Shown here in pieces: positions 18,727 through 28,553 of a DNA stretch of 64,000 nt. The position numbers and the translations under genes are program-made. The stretch lies in assembly GCF_900142775.1 (NCBI RefSeq), contig NZ_FRCC01000005.1, positions 124,001-188,000 of the forward strand. Reading direction: 5' to 3'. Source of the stretch: Flavobacterium flevense (lineage in GTDB: Bacteria; Bacteroidota; Bacteroidia; Flavobacteriales; Flavobacteriaceae). The notes beneath the pieces were generated by a model that made no database searches, was not told where the DNA came from, and saw nothing but the letters and a program-made list of their open reading frames with translations. Position 1 is the first letter of the stretch. Every line of letters begins with the position of its first letter.

Positions 18727-18737
18727 TATTGTATAAA

Positions 18738-18774
18738 AATACCCCAAAATAGTATCTGACTTTTTTGGGGTATT
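18738..18774. terminator. Shared bidirectional terminator
   Basis: A perfect 12-bp stem AATACCCCAAAA/TTTTGGGGTATT (18738-18749 with 18763-18774) lies between the convergent beta-helix and parC genes, with T-rich sequence on both sides in the respective directions. Confidence 0.88.
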
Positions 18775-18797
18775 ATATTTTTTTAAATCACTTATTT

Positions 18798-21533
18798 TTA
18801 TTCTAAAACAAGCCCTATCTGACCATCGTCTTCCAGTTGAATACTAGTATCATCAGCGTTCAACTCTCCTCTTACTTCTAATTCCTCGGGAATTATTTCC
18901 TCAGGAGCTTCATAAGGTAACGGTTCCAGATTATTCACCTGTTTTATTTTATCCGTAGTCAATTGATTACCAAGCGCTTTAAAGCCTTTTACAGCGATAA
19001 AATTTTCTACATCTATTGTAATACTTTCTTTTTGAACTCCTTTGATTTTTGAGAATACCAATTCCACCACCGGACGATAATCTGTAGAGACTAATTCCAG
19101 TTGTGATTTTGGATGTTCGGTGATAAAAATATCTTCTTTATTTTCTGTTTCCACTAAGAAACGCTTCAGATAATAACGTTCTTTTTCGCCGTCAAAATAA
19201 ATTGCAGAAATTGGTTTTTTAGGAATCCATTTTTCTAAAACAATCATATCAGGTTCAAAATGAGTGGATAGTTCCGGAATAACAACTTTTAATTTTCCGG
19301 TTTGCTGAACAATTAAAATTTTATCATTTGGTCTGAATTCACCCAATAGCTCCCCTCTTCCATCTACATTTAATCGTTGAACGGTATCATCATACCAAAT
19401 TTTTCTTGGTAATAAAGTCGAAATTCCTTTTTCTTTAATTTCGATTTTTTTAATTGGATGCTTACTGGCTAAGTTCCCTTTAGAAGCACGCCCTTTAATA
19501 GCTAAATTAGCGAAATCAATATCAAATTTTAATTTTTTAATGCTGCTTATCTGGCGTAAAATAACCGTAATTACCTCAGCTTCACCATTTGGATTACAAG
19601 TAAAATACAATACTTGTGAACCTTTTGTCCCATTAGTTAAATCATATAATTTATCTCTGGTGACTCCTGAAACATTAAATCGCTTGATATAAGAAGGTCC
19701 TGATTTTCCATCGCGATACACCATATTATAAATAGTACGTTTATCACTTTTGTCAAAAACAGCAATATGGATAATATCTTTCCCCACAAAAGTTTTAGCA
19801 TCTACTTTAGTTACCATCATATTTCCATCGCGAAGAAAAACAATCACATCATCAATATCCGAACAATCGGCAACATACTCGTCTTTTTTCAGGCTCGTTC
19901 CCACAAAACCTTCTGCGCGATCTACATATAACTTCGTATTCCTTAAAACTACTTTAGTGGCTTCGATATCATCAAAAATGCGTAATTCGGTCTGGCGTTC
20001 ACGACCTTTTCCGTATTTCTCTTTTAATTTGGTAAAATAAGCAATCGCAAAATCAGTCAGATGTTCGAGATTATGTTCTACTTCTCTCATTTCATCTTCT
20101 AATCTGGCGATAAAATCATCTGCTTTATCAGAATCAAAACGCGTGATACGAATCATCGGAATTTGCGTCAAACGCTGTAAATCGTCATCATTAATTGCTC
20201 TGACAAATGATTTCGAGAAAGGTTCAAATCGATCGTACATGTATTTAAACAAAGCTTCTTTGTCTGAATACAATTTGAAATCAATGTACATTTCTTCCCG
20301 AATGAAGATTTTCTCTAAAGTAGCAAAATGCCATTTATTTTTTAACTCTTCTAATTGAATTTCTAATTCCTGTCGCAATAAATCGACCGTTCTGTGAGTT
20401 GAAATTTTCAACATTGCCGAAACCCCTATAAACAAAGGCTTGTTGTCCTCAATTACACAACCTAAAGGTGCTACCGAAGTTTCACAAGCCGTAAAGGCAA
20501 ACAGCGCATCAATGGTTTTATCCGGAGAAACGCCAGGATACAGGTGAATTAAAATTTCGACCTCAGCAGCGGTATTGTCTTCAATTTTCTTGATTTTGAT
20601 TTTCCCTTTTTCATTAGCTTTCAAAATACTGTCTATCAAAGTAGTCGTATTTGTTGAAAAAGGAATTTGAGTAATCGCTAAGGTATTTTTGTCTATTTGC
20701 GCAATTTTGGCACGCACACGTACACGACCACCACGCATTCCGTCATTATAATTGGACACATCAGCAATACCGGCAGTCATGAAATCAGGATATAGCGTAA
20801 ACGGTTTTCCTTTAAGTATTTTAATCGATGCATCAATTAATTCATTGAAATTGTGCGGTAACACTTTAGTAGAAAGTCCCACAGCAATTCCTTCAGCTCC
20901 TTGTGCTAAAAGCAACGGAAACTTCACCGGAAGATTGTTCGGTTCTGCCCGACGACCATCATAGGAAACACCCCAATCGGTAATTTTAGGCGAATATAAA
21001 ACCTCCAAAGCAAACTTAGATAAACGCGCCTCAATATAACGGGAAGCCGCAGCACCATCTCCAGTAAGGATATTTCCCCAGTTCCCCTGACAATCGATTA
21101 ATAAGTCTTTTTGACCTATTTGCACCATCGCATCACCAATACTCGCATCTCCGTGAGGATGATACTGCATGGTATGTCCTACAACATTAGCCACCTTATT
21201 GTAACGTCCATCATCTAATTCTTTTAACGAATGCATAATTCGGCGTTGAACAGGTTTAAATCCGTCCTCAATAGCCGGAACAGCACGCTCCAAAATTACA
21301 TAAGAAGCATAATCCAGAAACCAGTCTTTGTACATACCGGTAACTTTAGTAATCGTGTCACTGCCATCTCCTTCTTCATCATGATTATAAAAATGCTCTC
21401 CTTCAAAAGAATTTGCATTTACTTCAATAATTTCTTCGCTCTCTTCTCCCTCCTGATTCGCATCAATAGGATTCTCTTCTGAATTATTTTCTTCGTTATC
21501 AGGAATGATGTTATCGTCTTCTTCGTCTTTCAT
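18798..21533 (-). CDS. parC: DNA topoisomerase IV subunit A (GyrA/ParC family)
   Basis: Type IIA topoisomerase cleavage subunit of 911 residues. The catalytic Tyr166 sits in AASRYIEAR, the breakage-reunion core starts near residue 65 and the C-terminal domain has beta-pinwheel-like repeats without an obvious GyrA box, favouring ParC over GyrA. In the quinolone-resistance region the motif reads HPHGDASIGD, so the position of E. coli GyrA Ser83 is Ala130. The first 60 residues and the C-terminal tail are very acidic. The partner subunit gene lies 0.8 kb upstream on the same strand, separated by a lipoprotein gene and a nuclease remnant. Confidence 0.9.
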   Translation of the reverse strand: MKDEEDDNIIPDNEENNSEENPIDANQEGEESEEIIEVNANSFEGEHFYNHDEEGDGSDTITKVTGMYKDWFLDYASYVILERAVPAIEDGFKPVQRRIMHSLKELDDGRYNKVANVVGHTMQYHPHGDASIGDAMVQIGQKDLLIDCQGNWGNILTGDGAAASRYIEARLSKFALEVLYSPKITDWGVSYDGRRAEPNNLPVKFPLLLAQGAEGIAVGLSTKVLPHNFNELIDASIKILKGKPFTLYPDFMTAGIADVSNYNDGMRGGRVRVRAKIAQIDKNTLAITQIPFSTNTTTLIDSILKANEKGKIKIKKIEDNTAAEVEILIHLYPGVSPDKTIDALFAFTACETSVAPLGCVIEDNKPLFIGVSAMLKISTHRTVDLLRQELEIQLEELKNKWHFATLEKIFIREEMYIDFKLYSDKEALFKYMYDRFEPFSKSFVRAINDDDLQRLTQIPMIRITRFDSDKADDFIARLEDEMREVEHNLEHLTDFAIAYFTKLKEKYGKGRERQTELRIFDDIEATKVVLRNTKLYVDRAEGFVGTSLKKDEYVADCSDIDDVIVFLRDGNMMVTKVDAKTFVGKDIIHIAVFDKSDKRTIYNMVYRDGKSGPSYIKRFNVSGVTRDKLYDLTNGTKGSQVLYFTCNPNGEAEVITVILRQISSIKKLKFDIDFANLAIKGRASKGNLASKHPIKKIEIKEKGISTLLPRKIWYDDTVQRLNVDGRGELLGEFRPNDKILIVQQTGKLKVVIPELSTHFEPDMIVLEKWIPKKPISAIYFDGEKERYYLKRFLVETENKEDIFITEHPKSQLELVSTDYRPVVELVFSKIKGVQKESITIDVENFIAVKGFKALGNQLTTDKIKQVNNLEPLPYEAPEEIIPEELEVRGELNADDTSIQLEDDGQIGLVLE

Positions 21534-21544
21534 TTATGCTGAAT

Positions 21545-22171
21545 TTATTTCAGTTTCTTTTTACTTCTTTTTAAACTATCAATAATTGAATATTCTTTTC
21601 CTAGTTGATCATCTTCGACAAAAAGCTTAATCCCGAATTTTTTAAATAATTCTCCCATGTCTGAATAACAATATTTTTGAAATCCATCTAAATTAGGTGA
21701 AATTCTAGACCCCGCACAATTTAAGCAAAACTCATTATAACCTATAATTCTATCTTTCGAATCTCTAAATATAATCATATGTCTTGGCATATAACAAGCC
21801 GAAGAAATTTCTTCAGGAATACAAGTATCACAAACTATTAAATTTATAAGTTCTTTTTCTTGAGTTTTATTCAAAACAACCCTCTCTTGAACCATGGTAG
21901 AATCAAAAGTAAGTTTAAAATCATCTACTAAGATTTTATTAATTGGTTGTTCGCCTTTGTATTTTATTGTATCCCAAGAGATTCTATCATAATAAGAAAT
22001 TAATTCAATTCTTGAAAAATTCTTTATAGAAAAATCTCTTTGTTTAATTATTTTACTAACTGATCTAGCAATCGGAATACCTTCTGTCACAGATGAAGTT
22101 GAACTCTTAGTTTTCTCCTTTTTACAAGAAACTAAAGCTATAATAACAATCAAAAATATTATTCTCTTCAT
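21545..22171 (-). CDS. Hypothetical lipoprotein
   Basis: A 208-residue protein with a lipoprotein signal peptide: a short basic start, hydrophobic run and lipobox ending ALVSC, Cys16. The rest is hydrophilic with two cysteine clusters, CDTCIPEE and CLNCAG, that could pair or bind a metal. No known domain was recognised. It stands between parE and parC, 11 bp before parC. Its function is unlikely to relate to topoisomerase, and it may have been inserted between the two. Confidence 0.75.
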   Translation of the reverse strand: MKRIIFLIVIIALVSCKKEKTKSSTSSVTEGIPIARSVSKIIKQRDFSIKNFSRIELISYYDRISWDTIKYKGEQPINKILVDDFKLTFDSTMVQERVVLNKTQEKELINLIVCDTCIPEEISSACYMPRHMIIFRDSKDRIIGYNEFCLNCAGSRISPNLDGFQKYCYSDMGELFKKFGIKLFVEDDQLGKEYSIIDSLKRSKKKLK

Positions 22172-22226
22172 TTATTACAAATAGTAGTTTACGTGAGTTT
22201 GAAAACAGAAAATAATTTTTAAAAAT

Positions 22227-22370
22227 TCAATTCCGCGACACTGTTGCGGAATTCTTTAATTCCAAAATCGTAGACAGTATCGACGAAATTGAATAGGTTT
22301 GATAAAATTTCCTCATTCTGTCAAGATTTTCAACAGAAAACCCTTTCCCTAACTCCTTTTTAATAATCAT
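22227..22370 (-). pseudogene. Remnant of a DUF1016/YhcG-type nuclease gene
   Basis: A 47-codon frame whose ATG overlaps the parE stop (TAATG) encodes KELGKGFSVENLDRMRKFYQ near its start. That is the conserved N-terminal-domain segment of DUF1016 (YhcG-like, PD-(D/E)XK nuclease-associated) proteins, which are normally over 300 residues and often travel with restriction-modification genes. The frame then ends at a TGA and nothing homologous follows, so this is a truncated relic. The end of the remnant contains a hairpin around 22229-22253 (11 of 12 bp paired). Confidence 0.6.
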
Positions 22371-24232
22371 TAAGCTTCCTCCAGAGTATCCAATTCTACT
22401 TTTAAATTCTTGATGATAAATTCTTGTCGGTCCGGTGTGTTTTTTCCCATATAAAAAGACAACAATTGTTCTACCGAGGTATTTTTATCCATCATCACCG
22501 GATCCAGTCGAATGTCTTCACCAATAAAAAACTGAAACTCATTAGGCGAAATCTCTCCCAAACCTTTAAATCGGGTGATTTCCGGTTTCGGTTTTAATTT
22601 TTCAATGGCTGCTTTTCGTTCTTCTTCTGAATAACAATAGATAGTTTCTTTTTTATTTCGAACTCTAAACAAAGGCGTTTGCAGAATATACAAATGTCCT
22701 TCCTTGATGAGTTCCGGAAAAAATTGCAGGAAAAAAGTAATCAGCAATAATCGAATGTGCATTCCGTCAACATCGGCATCGGTTGCAATTACAATGTTGT
22801 TGTAACGCAGGTTTTCCATGTCGTCTTCGATATCTAATGCCGCTTGTAACAAGTTAAATTCTTCGTTTTCATAAACAATTTTCTTGCTCATCCCGTAAGA
22901 ATTCAATGGTTTACCACGCAAACTAAAAACAGCCTGTGTATTCACATCACGTGATTTAGTAATAGAACCCGAAGCCGAATCTCCCTCGGTTATAAAAAGA
23001 GTACTTTCCAGATATCGCGGATTTTTAACATCCGGTAAATGCACGCGGCAATCCCGTAGTTTTTTATTGTGTAAACTCGCCTTTTTAGCTCTGTCTTTGG
23101 CTAATTTTCGAATACCTGAAAGCTCTTTACGCTCTCTTTCGGCCTGAAGAATTTTGCGCAAAAGCAAATCAGCCGTTTCCGGATTTTTATGTAAATAGTT
23201 GTCTAAATTATTTTTGACAAAATCATTGACAAAAGTTCGTACCGATGGCATTCCGGGTTCAGAACCCATATCTGTAGAACCTAATTTTGTCTTAGTCTGT
23301 GATTCGAAAACAGGTTCCATCACCTTTACACTTACGGCACTGACAATGGATTTTCGAATATCTGAAGGTTCAAAACCTTTATTATAAAATTCCCTGATGG
23401 TTTTTACAATTGCTTCTCTAAAGGCTACCAGGTGTGTTCCTCCCTGAGTTGTATTTTGTCCGTTTACAAAAGAATGGTATTCTTCACTGTATTGGGATTT
23501 GCTATGCGTCAGCGCGATTTCGATATCATCTCCTTTTAAATGAATAATAGGATAAACCATATCTTCGATAGCAATATTTTCATCTAATAAATCTTTTAAT
23601 CCATTATCCGAAAAATATTTTTCACCGTTATAAATTATCGTTAATCCTGCATTCAGGTAGCAATAATTTTTCAGCATTTTTACCACATATTCATTACGGA
23701 ACTTGTAGTTTTTAAAAATAGCTTCATCAGGTGTAAAGGTAACTTTGGTTCCTTTTCGTTTTGTAGTATCAATAACATCTTCTTCCAGAACTAAATTTCC
23801 GGCAGAAAATTCGGCTGCTTTTTGCTTGTCTTCTCTAACTGATTCTACACGAAAATAATTAGACAAAGCATTCACCGCCTTAGTACCTACCCCATTCAAA
23901 CCTACCGATTTCTTAAATGCCAGAGAATCATATTTTCCTCCGGTATTCATTTTAGAAACCACATCTACTACTTTTCCCAGCGGAATTCCACGACCATAAT
24001 CCCTTACAGCCACCGTTTTATCTTTAATGGATACTTCAATCGTTTTACCGGCACCCATTACAAATTCGTCGATACAGTTATCGAGAACTTCTTTTAATAA
24101 AATATAGATACCATCATCCGGAGACGAACCGTCACCTAATTTCCCAATATACATACCCGGACGCATACGAATATGCTCTTTCCAGTCGAGTGACCGAATA
24201 TTATCTTCGGTATATTTACTTTGATCTGACAT
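22370..24232 (-). CDS. parE: DNA topoisomerase IV subunit B (GyrB/ParE family)
   Basis: ATPase subunit of the type IIA topoisomerase (620 residues). The GHKL ATP site is intact: EVLDNCIDE near the start, DYGRGIP, and [14 protein letters not shown]. The Toprim domain has TEGDSASG and DADVDGMHI with the metal-binding acidic residues. The length is typical of ParE and lacks the GyrB insertion. It precedes the parC-like gene in the same direction; the intervening lipoprotein gene and nuclease remnant break up what is usually a close pair in relatives (from general knowledge, not checked). Confidence 0.92.
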   Translation of the reverse strand: MSDQSKYTEDNIRSLDWKEHIRMRPGMYIGKLGDGSSPDDGIYILLKEVLDNCIDEFVMGAGKTIEVSIKDKTVAVRDYGRGIPLGKVVDVVSKMNTGGKYDSLAFKKSVGLNGVGTKAVNALSNYFRVESVREDKQKAAEFSAGNLVLEEDVIDTTKRKGTKVTFTPDEAIFKNYKFRNEYVVKMLKNYCYLNAGLTIIYNGEKYFSDNGLKDLLDENIAIEDMVYPIIHLKGDDIEIALTHSKSQYSEEYHSFVNGQNTTQGGTHLVAFREAIVKTIREFYNKGFEPSDIRKSIVSAVSVKVMEPVFESQTKTKLGSTDMGSEPGMPSVRTFVNDFVKNNLDNYLHKNPETADLLLRKILQAERERKELSGIRKLAKDRAKKASLHNKKLRDCRVHLPDVKNPRYLESTLFITEGDSASGSITKSRDVNTQAVFSLRGKPLNSYGMSKKIVYENEEFNLLQAALDIEDDMENLRYNNIVIATDADVDGMHIRLLLITFFLQFFPELIKEGHLYILQTPLFRVRNKKETIYCYSEEERKAAIEKLKPKPEITRFKGLGEISPNEFQFFIGEDIRLDPVMMDKNTSVEQLLSFYMGKNTPDRQEFIIKNLKVELDTLEEA

Positions 24233-24334
24233 TAAATTTTGTGGATTTTCTGCTAATATAGCATATCTAACCCTATTTTAAAAGGGCTTGCCGCCAAAGT
24301 TATCAATAATGATATTGACAATGGAATAGAATTT

Positions 24335-24883
24335 TTACAGATTACTATTTTTAAAATTAAGCTGGATACTTTCGACTATTTTTTTCAATTGATAATCCAT
24401 TTCTGAATTAGAAATTTTCCCTGTTTCAACATCAAAATTATCGTTAAATAACGGCAATGAAAAAGTAGCTTTAATATCGGCTCCGTATCTTGGAAATGCA
24501 TTCGTTGCTATTTCTAATACCGAACTACCTCCTCTTCCTCCTGGCGAAGTTGCCATTAAAAGCATAGGCTTTTCCTGAAACACTTTGACCGAAATTCTGG
24601 AACACCAGTCAAAAAGATTCTTGAAAGCTGCCGAATAATTCCCATTGTTTTCCGCTAATGAAACTACTAAAAAATCAGCATTTGTTATTTTATCCAAAAA
24701 GGATTTGGCTAAATCATGCTGACCAATTTCTTTTTCAATATCTACACTAAAAACCGGCATTTGAAAGTTATTTAAATCCAATACTTCCACTGTGGCATCT
24801 TTAAACAAACCTGCAGCATAAGTAGCCAGTTTTTTATTTATCGAATTTTTACTTGGGCTTGCGCCAAAAGCGACTATTTTCAT
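24335..24883 (-). CDS. NAD(P)H-dependent FMN reductase
   Basis: A 182-residue flavodoxin-fold oxidoreductase of the FMN_red family. The N-terminal FMN-phosphate loop reads GASPSKNSINK, and the second flavin region AENNGNYSAAFKNLFDW and SPGGRGGSSVL match the family. Such enzymes reduce FMN or quinones with NAD(P)H; the physiological substrate is open. It lies 21 bp after the yihY gene on the same strand and is probably cotranscribed with it. Confidence 0.87.
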   Translation of the reverse strand: MKIVAFGASPSKNSINKKLATYAAGLFKDATVEVLDLNNFQMPVFSVDIEKEIGQHDLAKSFLDKITNADFLVVSLAENNGNYSAAFKNLFDWCSRISVKVFQEKPMLLMATSPGGRGGSSVLEIATNAFPRYGADIKATFSLPLFNDNFDVETGKISNSEMDYQLKKIVESIQLNFKNSNL

Positions 24884-24904
24884 AATTATATGTATTGAAT
24901 ATTT

Positions 24905-25819
24905 TTACTCTTTTTCCTCAAAAATTTCTTTTTTTATTTTAACTGAATACGCATTTGGAGTAATTGCTCCTCCATAAGATTTGGCATAAACTTTAGTAAA
25001 TTCAGCTCCAAAATACAAAATTATAGCCGAATAATAGACCCAGACTAATATTATAATAACAGATCCTGCTGCTCCATAAACACTACCAATAGTTGAATTC
25101 CCTAGATAAAATCCTATTGCAAATTTACCTACCATAAAAAGAACGGCAGTTGAAGAAGCACCAATAAAAGCATCTTTCCATTTTATGATTCCATCAGGAA
25201 GGGTCCTGAAAATAATTGCAAAAAGCAACGTGATACTCGCAAAAACAATTACTAAATTAATCACATAAAAAAGATAGATGGTACTCTCAGGTAAGTAAAG
25301 CTTTAATCTGGCATTTAAAACATCTAAAGTAGCATTTAAAATCAAACTTACAAGCATTAAAAAACCTACAGAGACAATCATCGAGAATGACATAAGCCGG
25401 TTTTGAATGAATTTTTTCAAACCTTTATCTGGCTTGGCTTTTAATCCCCAAATAAAATTTATAGAACTTTGTATTTCGGCAAAAACACCGGATGCACCTA
25501 TGAGCAGCATCACTACCCCAAAGATGCTGACAAAAATATTACTATCTGCTAATTGTACGTTTTTTATAGCTTCCTGAATCTGGATTGCAGCGTCATCACC
25601 TACCATTCTGTTTATTTGTCCATAAAGCTGTCCCGTAACTGCTTCTTCTCCAAAAAAGAAACCACATATTGTTATAATTATTATCAACAAAGGCGGTAAT
25701 GCAAATATGGTGTAATAGGATAATGCGGCACTTAATTTAATGGCATTATCATCTATAAATTCTAAAAAAGTATCTTTTAGTAAGTTCCATGATTTTGAAA
25801 ATGTATTTTGACTTTTCAC
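24905..25819 (-). CDS. YihY/UPF0761 family membrane protein
   Basis: A 304-residue inner-membrane protein of the YihY (formerly RNase BN) family with six membrane segments. Family landmarks are the start region SYYTIFALPPLL, the GASGVFAEIQSSINFIW segment and the GAAGSVIIILVWVYYSAIILYFGAEFTK stretch at the C-terminal end. Molecular function is not established, and the old RNase BN name is a known misassignment. The start is GTG; no ATG is available before the conserved N-terminal region. A TAAATTTG -7 box lies 25 bp upstream. It begins a two-gene operon with the FMN reductase. Confidence 0.9.
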   Translation of the reverse strand: MKSQNTFSKSWNLLKDTFLEFIDDNAIKLSAALSYYTIFALPPLLIIIITICGFFFGEEAVTGQLYGQINRMVGDDAAIQIQEAIKNVQLADSNIFVSIFGVVMLLIGASGVFAEIQSSINFIWGLKAKPDKGLKKFIQNRLMSFSMIVSVGFLMLVSLILNATLDVLNARLKLYLPESTIYLFYVINLVIVFASITLLFAIIFRTLPDGIIKWKDAFIGASSTAVLFMVGKFAIGFYLGNSTIGSVYGAAGSVIIILVWVYYSAIILYFGAEFTKVYAKSYGGAITPNAYSVKIKKEIFEEKE

Positions 25820-25843
25820 GTGACTGTTTTTTAATTATCCTTC

Positions 25844-25851
25844 CAAATTTA
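25844..25851 (-). promoter_or_regulatory. -7 promoter box for yihY
   Basis: On the minus strand this reads TAAATTTG, a perfect match to TAnnTTTG, 25 bp before the GTG start codon. No TTG was found at the expected -33 spacing. Confidence 0.45.
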
Positions 25852-25947
25852 AGCAATAATTAAAAAAACATATTTCGACATTTCATCAAATAGTTATCAT
25901 ATTTCCACCTTCTAAAAGCTTCTTTTTTTTACATTATAATCACACAT

Positions 25948-25978
25948 AAAAAAATCCCAACATACAAATGCTGGGATT
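25948..25978 (-). terminator. Terminator of mqo
   Basis: An 11-bp stem with one mismatch (25953-25963 with 25968-25978) and, in the minus direction, a closing T run, about 30 bp past the mqo stop. Confidence 0.85.
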
Positions 25979-26006
25979 AGTTATATCCTTGGTAATCCAA
26001 AGTGTT

Positions 26007-27500
26007 TTATTTTAATTTAAGCACCTCGGCTGTATTTGCTCTCACTTCTTTTAACAACTCTGGATTTTCGTTTAATTTTTGTCCGTAAGAAGGAATCATT
26101 TTTTTGAATTTATCCTGCCATTCCGGAGTTTTCATTTCGTCTTTATAACATCTTCCTATGACATCAAGCATAATAGAAACCGCCGTTGACGCTCCTGGTG
26201 AAGCTCCCAGTAATACTGATAAAGTTCCGTCTGCTGAAGTAATTACCTCAGTACCAAATTCTAACTTACCACCTTCTTTTTCATCTTTCTTAATCACCTG
26301 TACGCGTTGTCCGGCACGTTCAATTACCCAATCCTTAGACTTCGCTCCCGGAACATATTCTCTTAAAGCTTTAATCCTGTCAGCAGGAGATTGACGCACT
26401 TGCTCAATAAGATATTTAGTCAATGGAATGTTTTTTATTCCAGCCATAACCATTGGCACAATATTGTCAAGTTGAATAGATTTTGGCAAATCAGAGTAGG
26501 ATCCATTTTTCAGGAAACGTGTTGAAAAACCAGCAAAAGGTCCAAACAACAGTTGTTTCTCTCCATTAATCATTCGGGAATCAATATGTGGAACAGACAT
26601 TGGGGGTGCACCCACACTTGCTTTACCATATACTTTAGATTCGTGTTTTGCAATTACTTCCGGGTTGGTGCATCTTAACCATTGCCCACTTACCGGGAAA
26701 CCTCCAAAACCTTTTCCTTCCGGAATATCCGCTTTTTCTAATAAAGGTAAAGAACCTCCACCTGCACCAATAAACACAAATTTAGTATAGGCTTTTCGTT
26801 TATTACCTGAACTTAAATCGGTGATTTTTATTCTCCATGATTTGTCCTCACGTTGTCTTAACTTTCTAACTTCATGGTGGAAATACATATTTACACCTTC
26901 CATTTTAGTCAGGTAACCAAACATATTTCTTGTCAGTTCTCCAAAATTCACATCGGTTCCTATAGCCATAGAAGTTCCTGCTACTTTCTCCGATTCTTTT
27001 CTGCCTTCCATAACCAGCGGCATCCATTTTTTTAATTCAGCAAAATCAGTACTGAATTCCATTTCTTCAAAAAGCGGATTGGCCTGAAGGGCTTTAAAAC
27101 GTTTTGTAAGATACTCCACGTTTTTATCTCCCCATACAAAACTGATATGCGGAATTCTTTTAATAAAATTTTCCGGAGCTGATACTTTTTCCTGCTGCAC
27201 TAAATAAGCCCAAAATTGACGGGAAACTTCAAAAGATTCTGCAATACTGATCGCTTTTTTAGGATCAATACTTCCATCAGCTCCTTCGGGAGTATAATTT
27301 AATTCGCAAAATGCAGAATGCCCCGTTCCGGCATTATTCCATGCATCAGAGCTTTCGGCTGCTGCACTATCTAATCTTTCATAAATATCAATGGTAATAT
27401 CAGGTTGTAATTCCTTCAGAATCAAACCTAAGGTAGCACTCATAATTCCAGCTCCAATAAGAACTACATCACTATTTGAGCGTATGGTTGTATCAGACAT
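26007..27500 (-). CDS. mqo: Malate:quinone oxidoreductase
   Basis: Membrane-associated FAD enzyme (497 residues) that oxidises malate to oxaloacetate and passes electrons to quinone, replacing or supplementing malate dehydrogenase in the citrate cycle. The N-terminal dinucleotide fold VVLIGAGIMSATLG, the motif AWNNAGTGHSAFCELNYTP and the C-terminal SPGASTA segment are characteristic of Mqo. The length is normal. It is monocistronic with a TATCTTTG -7 box just upstream and its own terminator. Confidence 0.95.
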   Translation of the reverse strand: MSDTTIRSNSDVVLIGAGIMSATLGLILKELQPDITIDIYERLDSAAAESSDAWNNAGTGHSAFCELNYTPEGADGSIDPKKAISIAESFEVSRQFWAYLVQQEKVSAPENFIKRIPHISFVWGDKNVEYLTKRFKALQANPLFEEMEFSTDFAELKKWMPLVMEGRKESEKVAGTSMAIGTDVNFGELTRNMFGYLTKMEGVNMYFHHEVRKLRQREDKSWRIKITDLSSGNKRKAYTKFVFIGAGGGSLPLLEKADIPEGKGFGGFPVSGQWLRCTNPEVIAKHESKVYGKASVGAPPMSVPHIDSRMINGEKQLLFGPFAGFSTRFLKNGSYSDLPKSIQLDNIVPMVMAGIKNIPLTKYLIEQVRQSPADRIKALREYVPGAKSKDWVIERAGQRVQVIKKDEKEGGKLEFGTEVITSADGTLSVLLGASPGASTAVSIMLDVIGRCYKDEMKTPEWQDKFKKMIPSYGQKLNENPELLKEVRANTAEVLKLK

Positions 27501-27522
27501 AATTGTGTTTTTTTATAAAGTG

Positions 27523-27530
27523 CAAAGATA
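27523..27530 (-). promoter_or_regulatory. -7 promoter box for mqo
   Basis: The minus strand reads TATCTTTG, a perfect TAnnTTTG match, 23 bp before the mqo ATG, giving a predicted leader of about 15 bases. Confidence 0.5.
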
Positions 27531-27612
27531 CTTTAATATTATCACAATTAAAAGGCTAATTCATCTCCAAAAAGTTACATTTATCACTAAACAATACGGT
27601 TTTGATAAATAA

Positions 27613-28029
27613 TTAAAATGTTTTACGAGACAAATAATCCTGAAGCATTATAGTGGCCGAAATTTCGTCAATCAATGCTTTATTCTGACGCTGTTTTTTA
27701 TTTAATCCGCTATCAATCATGGTTTGGAAAGCCATTTTAGAAGTAAAACGTTCATCAACACGAATCACTTTCATATCCGGAAAATGATTGGTAAAATGCG
27801 TTACAAATCCTTTAATAATGGAAGCGCTTTGCGAAGGTTCGCCGTTCATTTGTTTGGGTTCACCTATGAGTACCAACTCTACTTTTTCTTTCGAAAAATA
27901 ATCTTTCAAAAAATCAATAGCCGTAGCACTGGGAATGGTTGTTAATCCCGATGCTATAATTTGCATTTCGTCAGTTACCGCAATTCCGGTACGTTTTTGA
28001 CCGTAGTCTATGGAGAGAATTCTTGGCAT
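27613..28029 (-). CDS. ruvX: Putative pre-16S rRNA nuclease RuvX/YqgF
   Basis: A 138-residue RNase H-fold protein of the YqgF/RuvX family, involved in 16S rRNA 5'-end maturation. The catalytic pattern is present: LSIDYGQKRTGIAVTD with the first Asp, a central Glu in LVLIGEPKQMNG, and DERFTSKMA followed by a late ALIDEISA with the last acidic residue. Length and spacing are normal. It follows the toxin gene by one base but is an essential-type gene, so its expression probably does not depend on that pair. Confidence 0.93.
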   Translation of the reverse strand: MPRILSIDYGQKRTGIAVTDEMQIIASGLTTIPSATAIDFLKDYFSKEKVELVLIGEPKQMNGEPSQSASIIKGFVTHFTNHFPDMKVIRVDERFTSKMAFQTMIDSGLNKKQRQNKALIDEISATIMLQDYLSRKTF

Positions 28030-28030
28030 T

Positions 28031-28312
28031 TTACAACGAATTTTTATGTTTTATGAAACCGAAAACTGAAATAATTTCTTGTTTTACATCTATATAATAT
28101 ACAATAGTGTATCCCTTAAAAACATAATCTCGAATGTTTTCATCCTTATAATATCTGGATTTTTTGAAATGAAATGGATTTTTTAAATCTTTCTTGATAT
28201 TTTTAATTAAGTCAACCTTAAACTTTCTTGCAGCAATAGGTTTGTCTTTGGAAATATATCTAATCTGAATATCTAAATCCAATCTAAAATCTTTAGTGAT
28301 TTCAATTTTCAT
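28031..28312 (-). CDS. RelE/ParE-type toxin
   Basis: A 93-residue small basic protein of the RelE/ParE superfamily. The pattern of an N-terminal helix with KDKPIAARKF, a central NPFHFKKSRYYKDENIRDYVFKGYTIVYYID and a final strand matches toxins that cut mRNA or poison gyrase. I cannot tell which activity it has. The start used is the ATG (MKIEITKDFR) that overlaps the antitoxin stop in ATGAAAATTGA; a longer frame with an upstream ATG lies wholly inside the antitoxin gene. Overlap of this kind is typical of toxin-antitoxin pairs. Confidence 0.8.
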   Translation of the reverse strand: MKIEITKDFRLDLDIQIRYISKDKPIAARKFKVDLIKNIKKDLKNPFHFKKSRYYKDENIRDYVFKGYTIVYYIDVKQEIISVFGFIKHKNSL

Positions 28313-28535
28313 ATTCTGAAATAGTCTTTTCCAGAAACGCATCTAACTCTTCCAAAGAGCAACTTTCAGCTGTTCCGTTTTTAATCTTAGCCAAAGCAGC
28401 GTCTAATTTTTTCTTGTTTTCATCAAAATCTGCATCTTCCTGAACTATTTTTAGTTCATCCGAAGAAAAAGCACTCAAAACTTCTAAAATTTTGGCTTTA
28501 ATATTGGGCTGAAATTCTAATCTAATGGTTTCCAT
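28302..28535 (-). CDS. Antitoxin of the RelE/ParE-type pair
   Basis: A 77-residue acidic helical protein starting METIRLEFQPN, placed directly before and overlapping the toxin gene by 11 bp. The N-terminal beta-like stretch may be the DNA-binding or dimerisation part and the acidic C-terminal helix SLEELDAFLEKTISEYEN the toxin-binding part. A longer frame extends 40 codons upstream but that part runs through the promoter box and looks non-coding. The -7 word TATCTTTG lies 19 bp before the ATG. Confidence 0.78.
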   Translation of the reverse strand: METIRLEFQPNIKAKILEVLSAFSSDELKIVQEDADFDENKKKLDAALAKIKNGTAESCSLEELDAFLEKTISEYEN

Positions 28536-28553
28536 AATTTTGAGTTTAGTATA

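Noticed and set aside
18798..24232. Topoisomerase genes as a marker of the replication origin
   Set aside because: These are ParE/ParC-type genes, and no dnaA, dnaN or box cluster is present.
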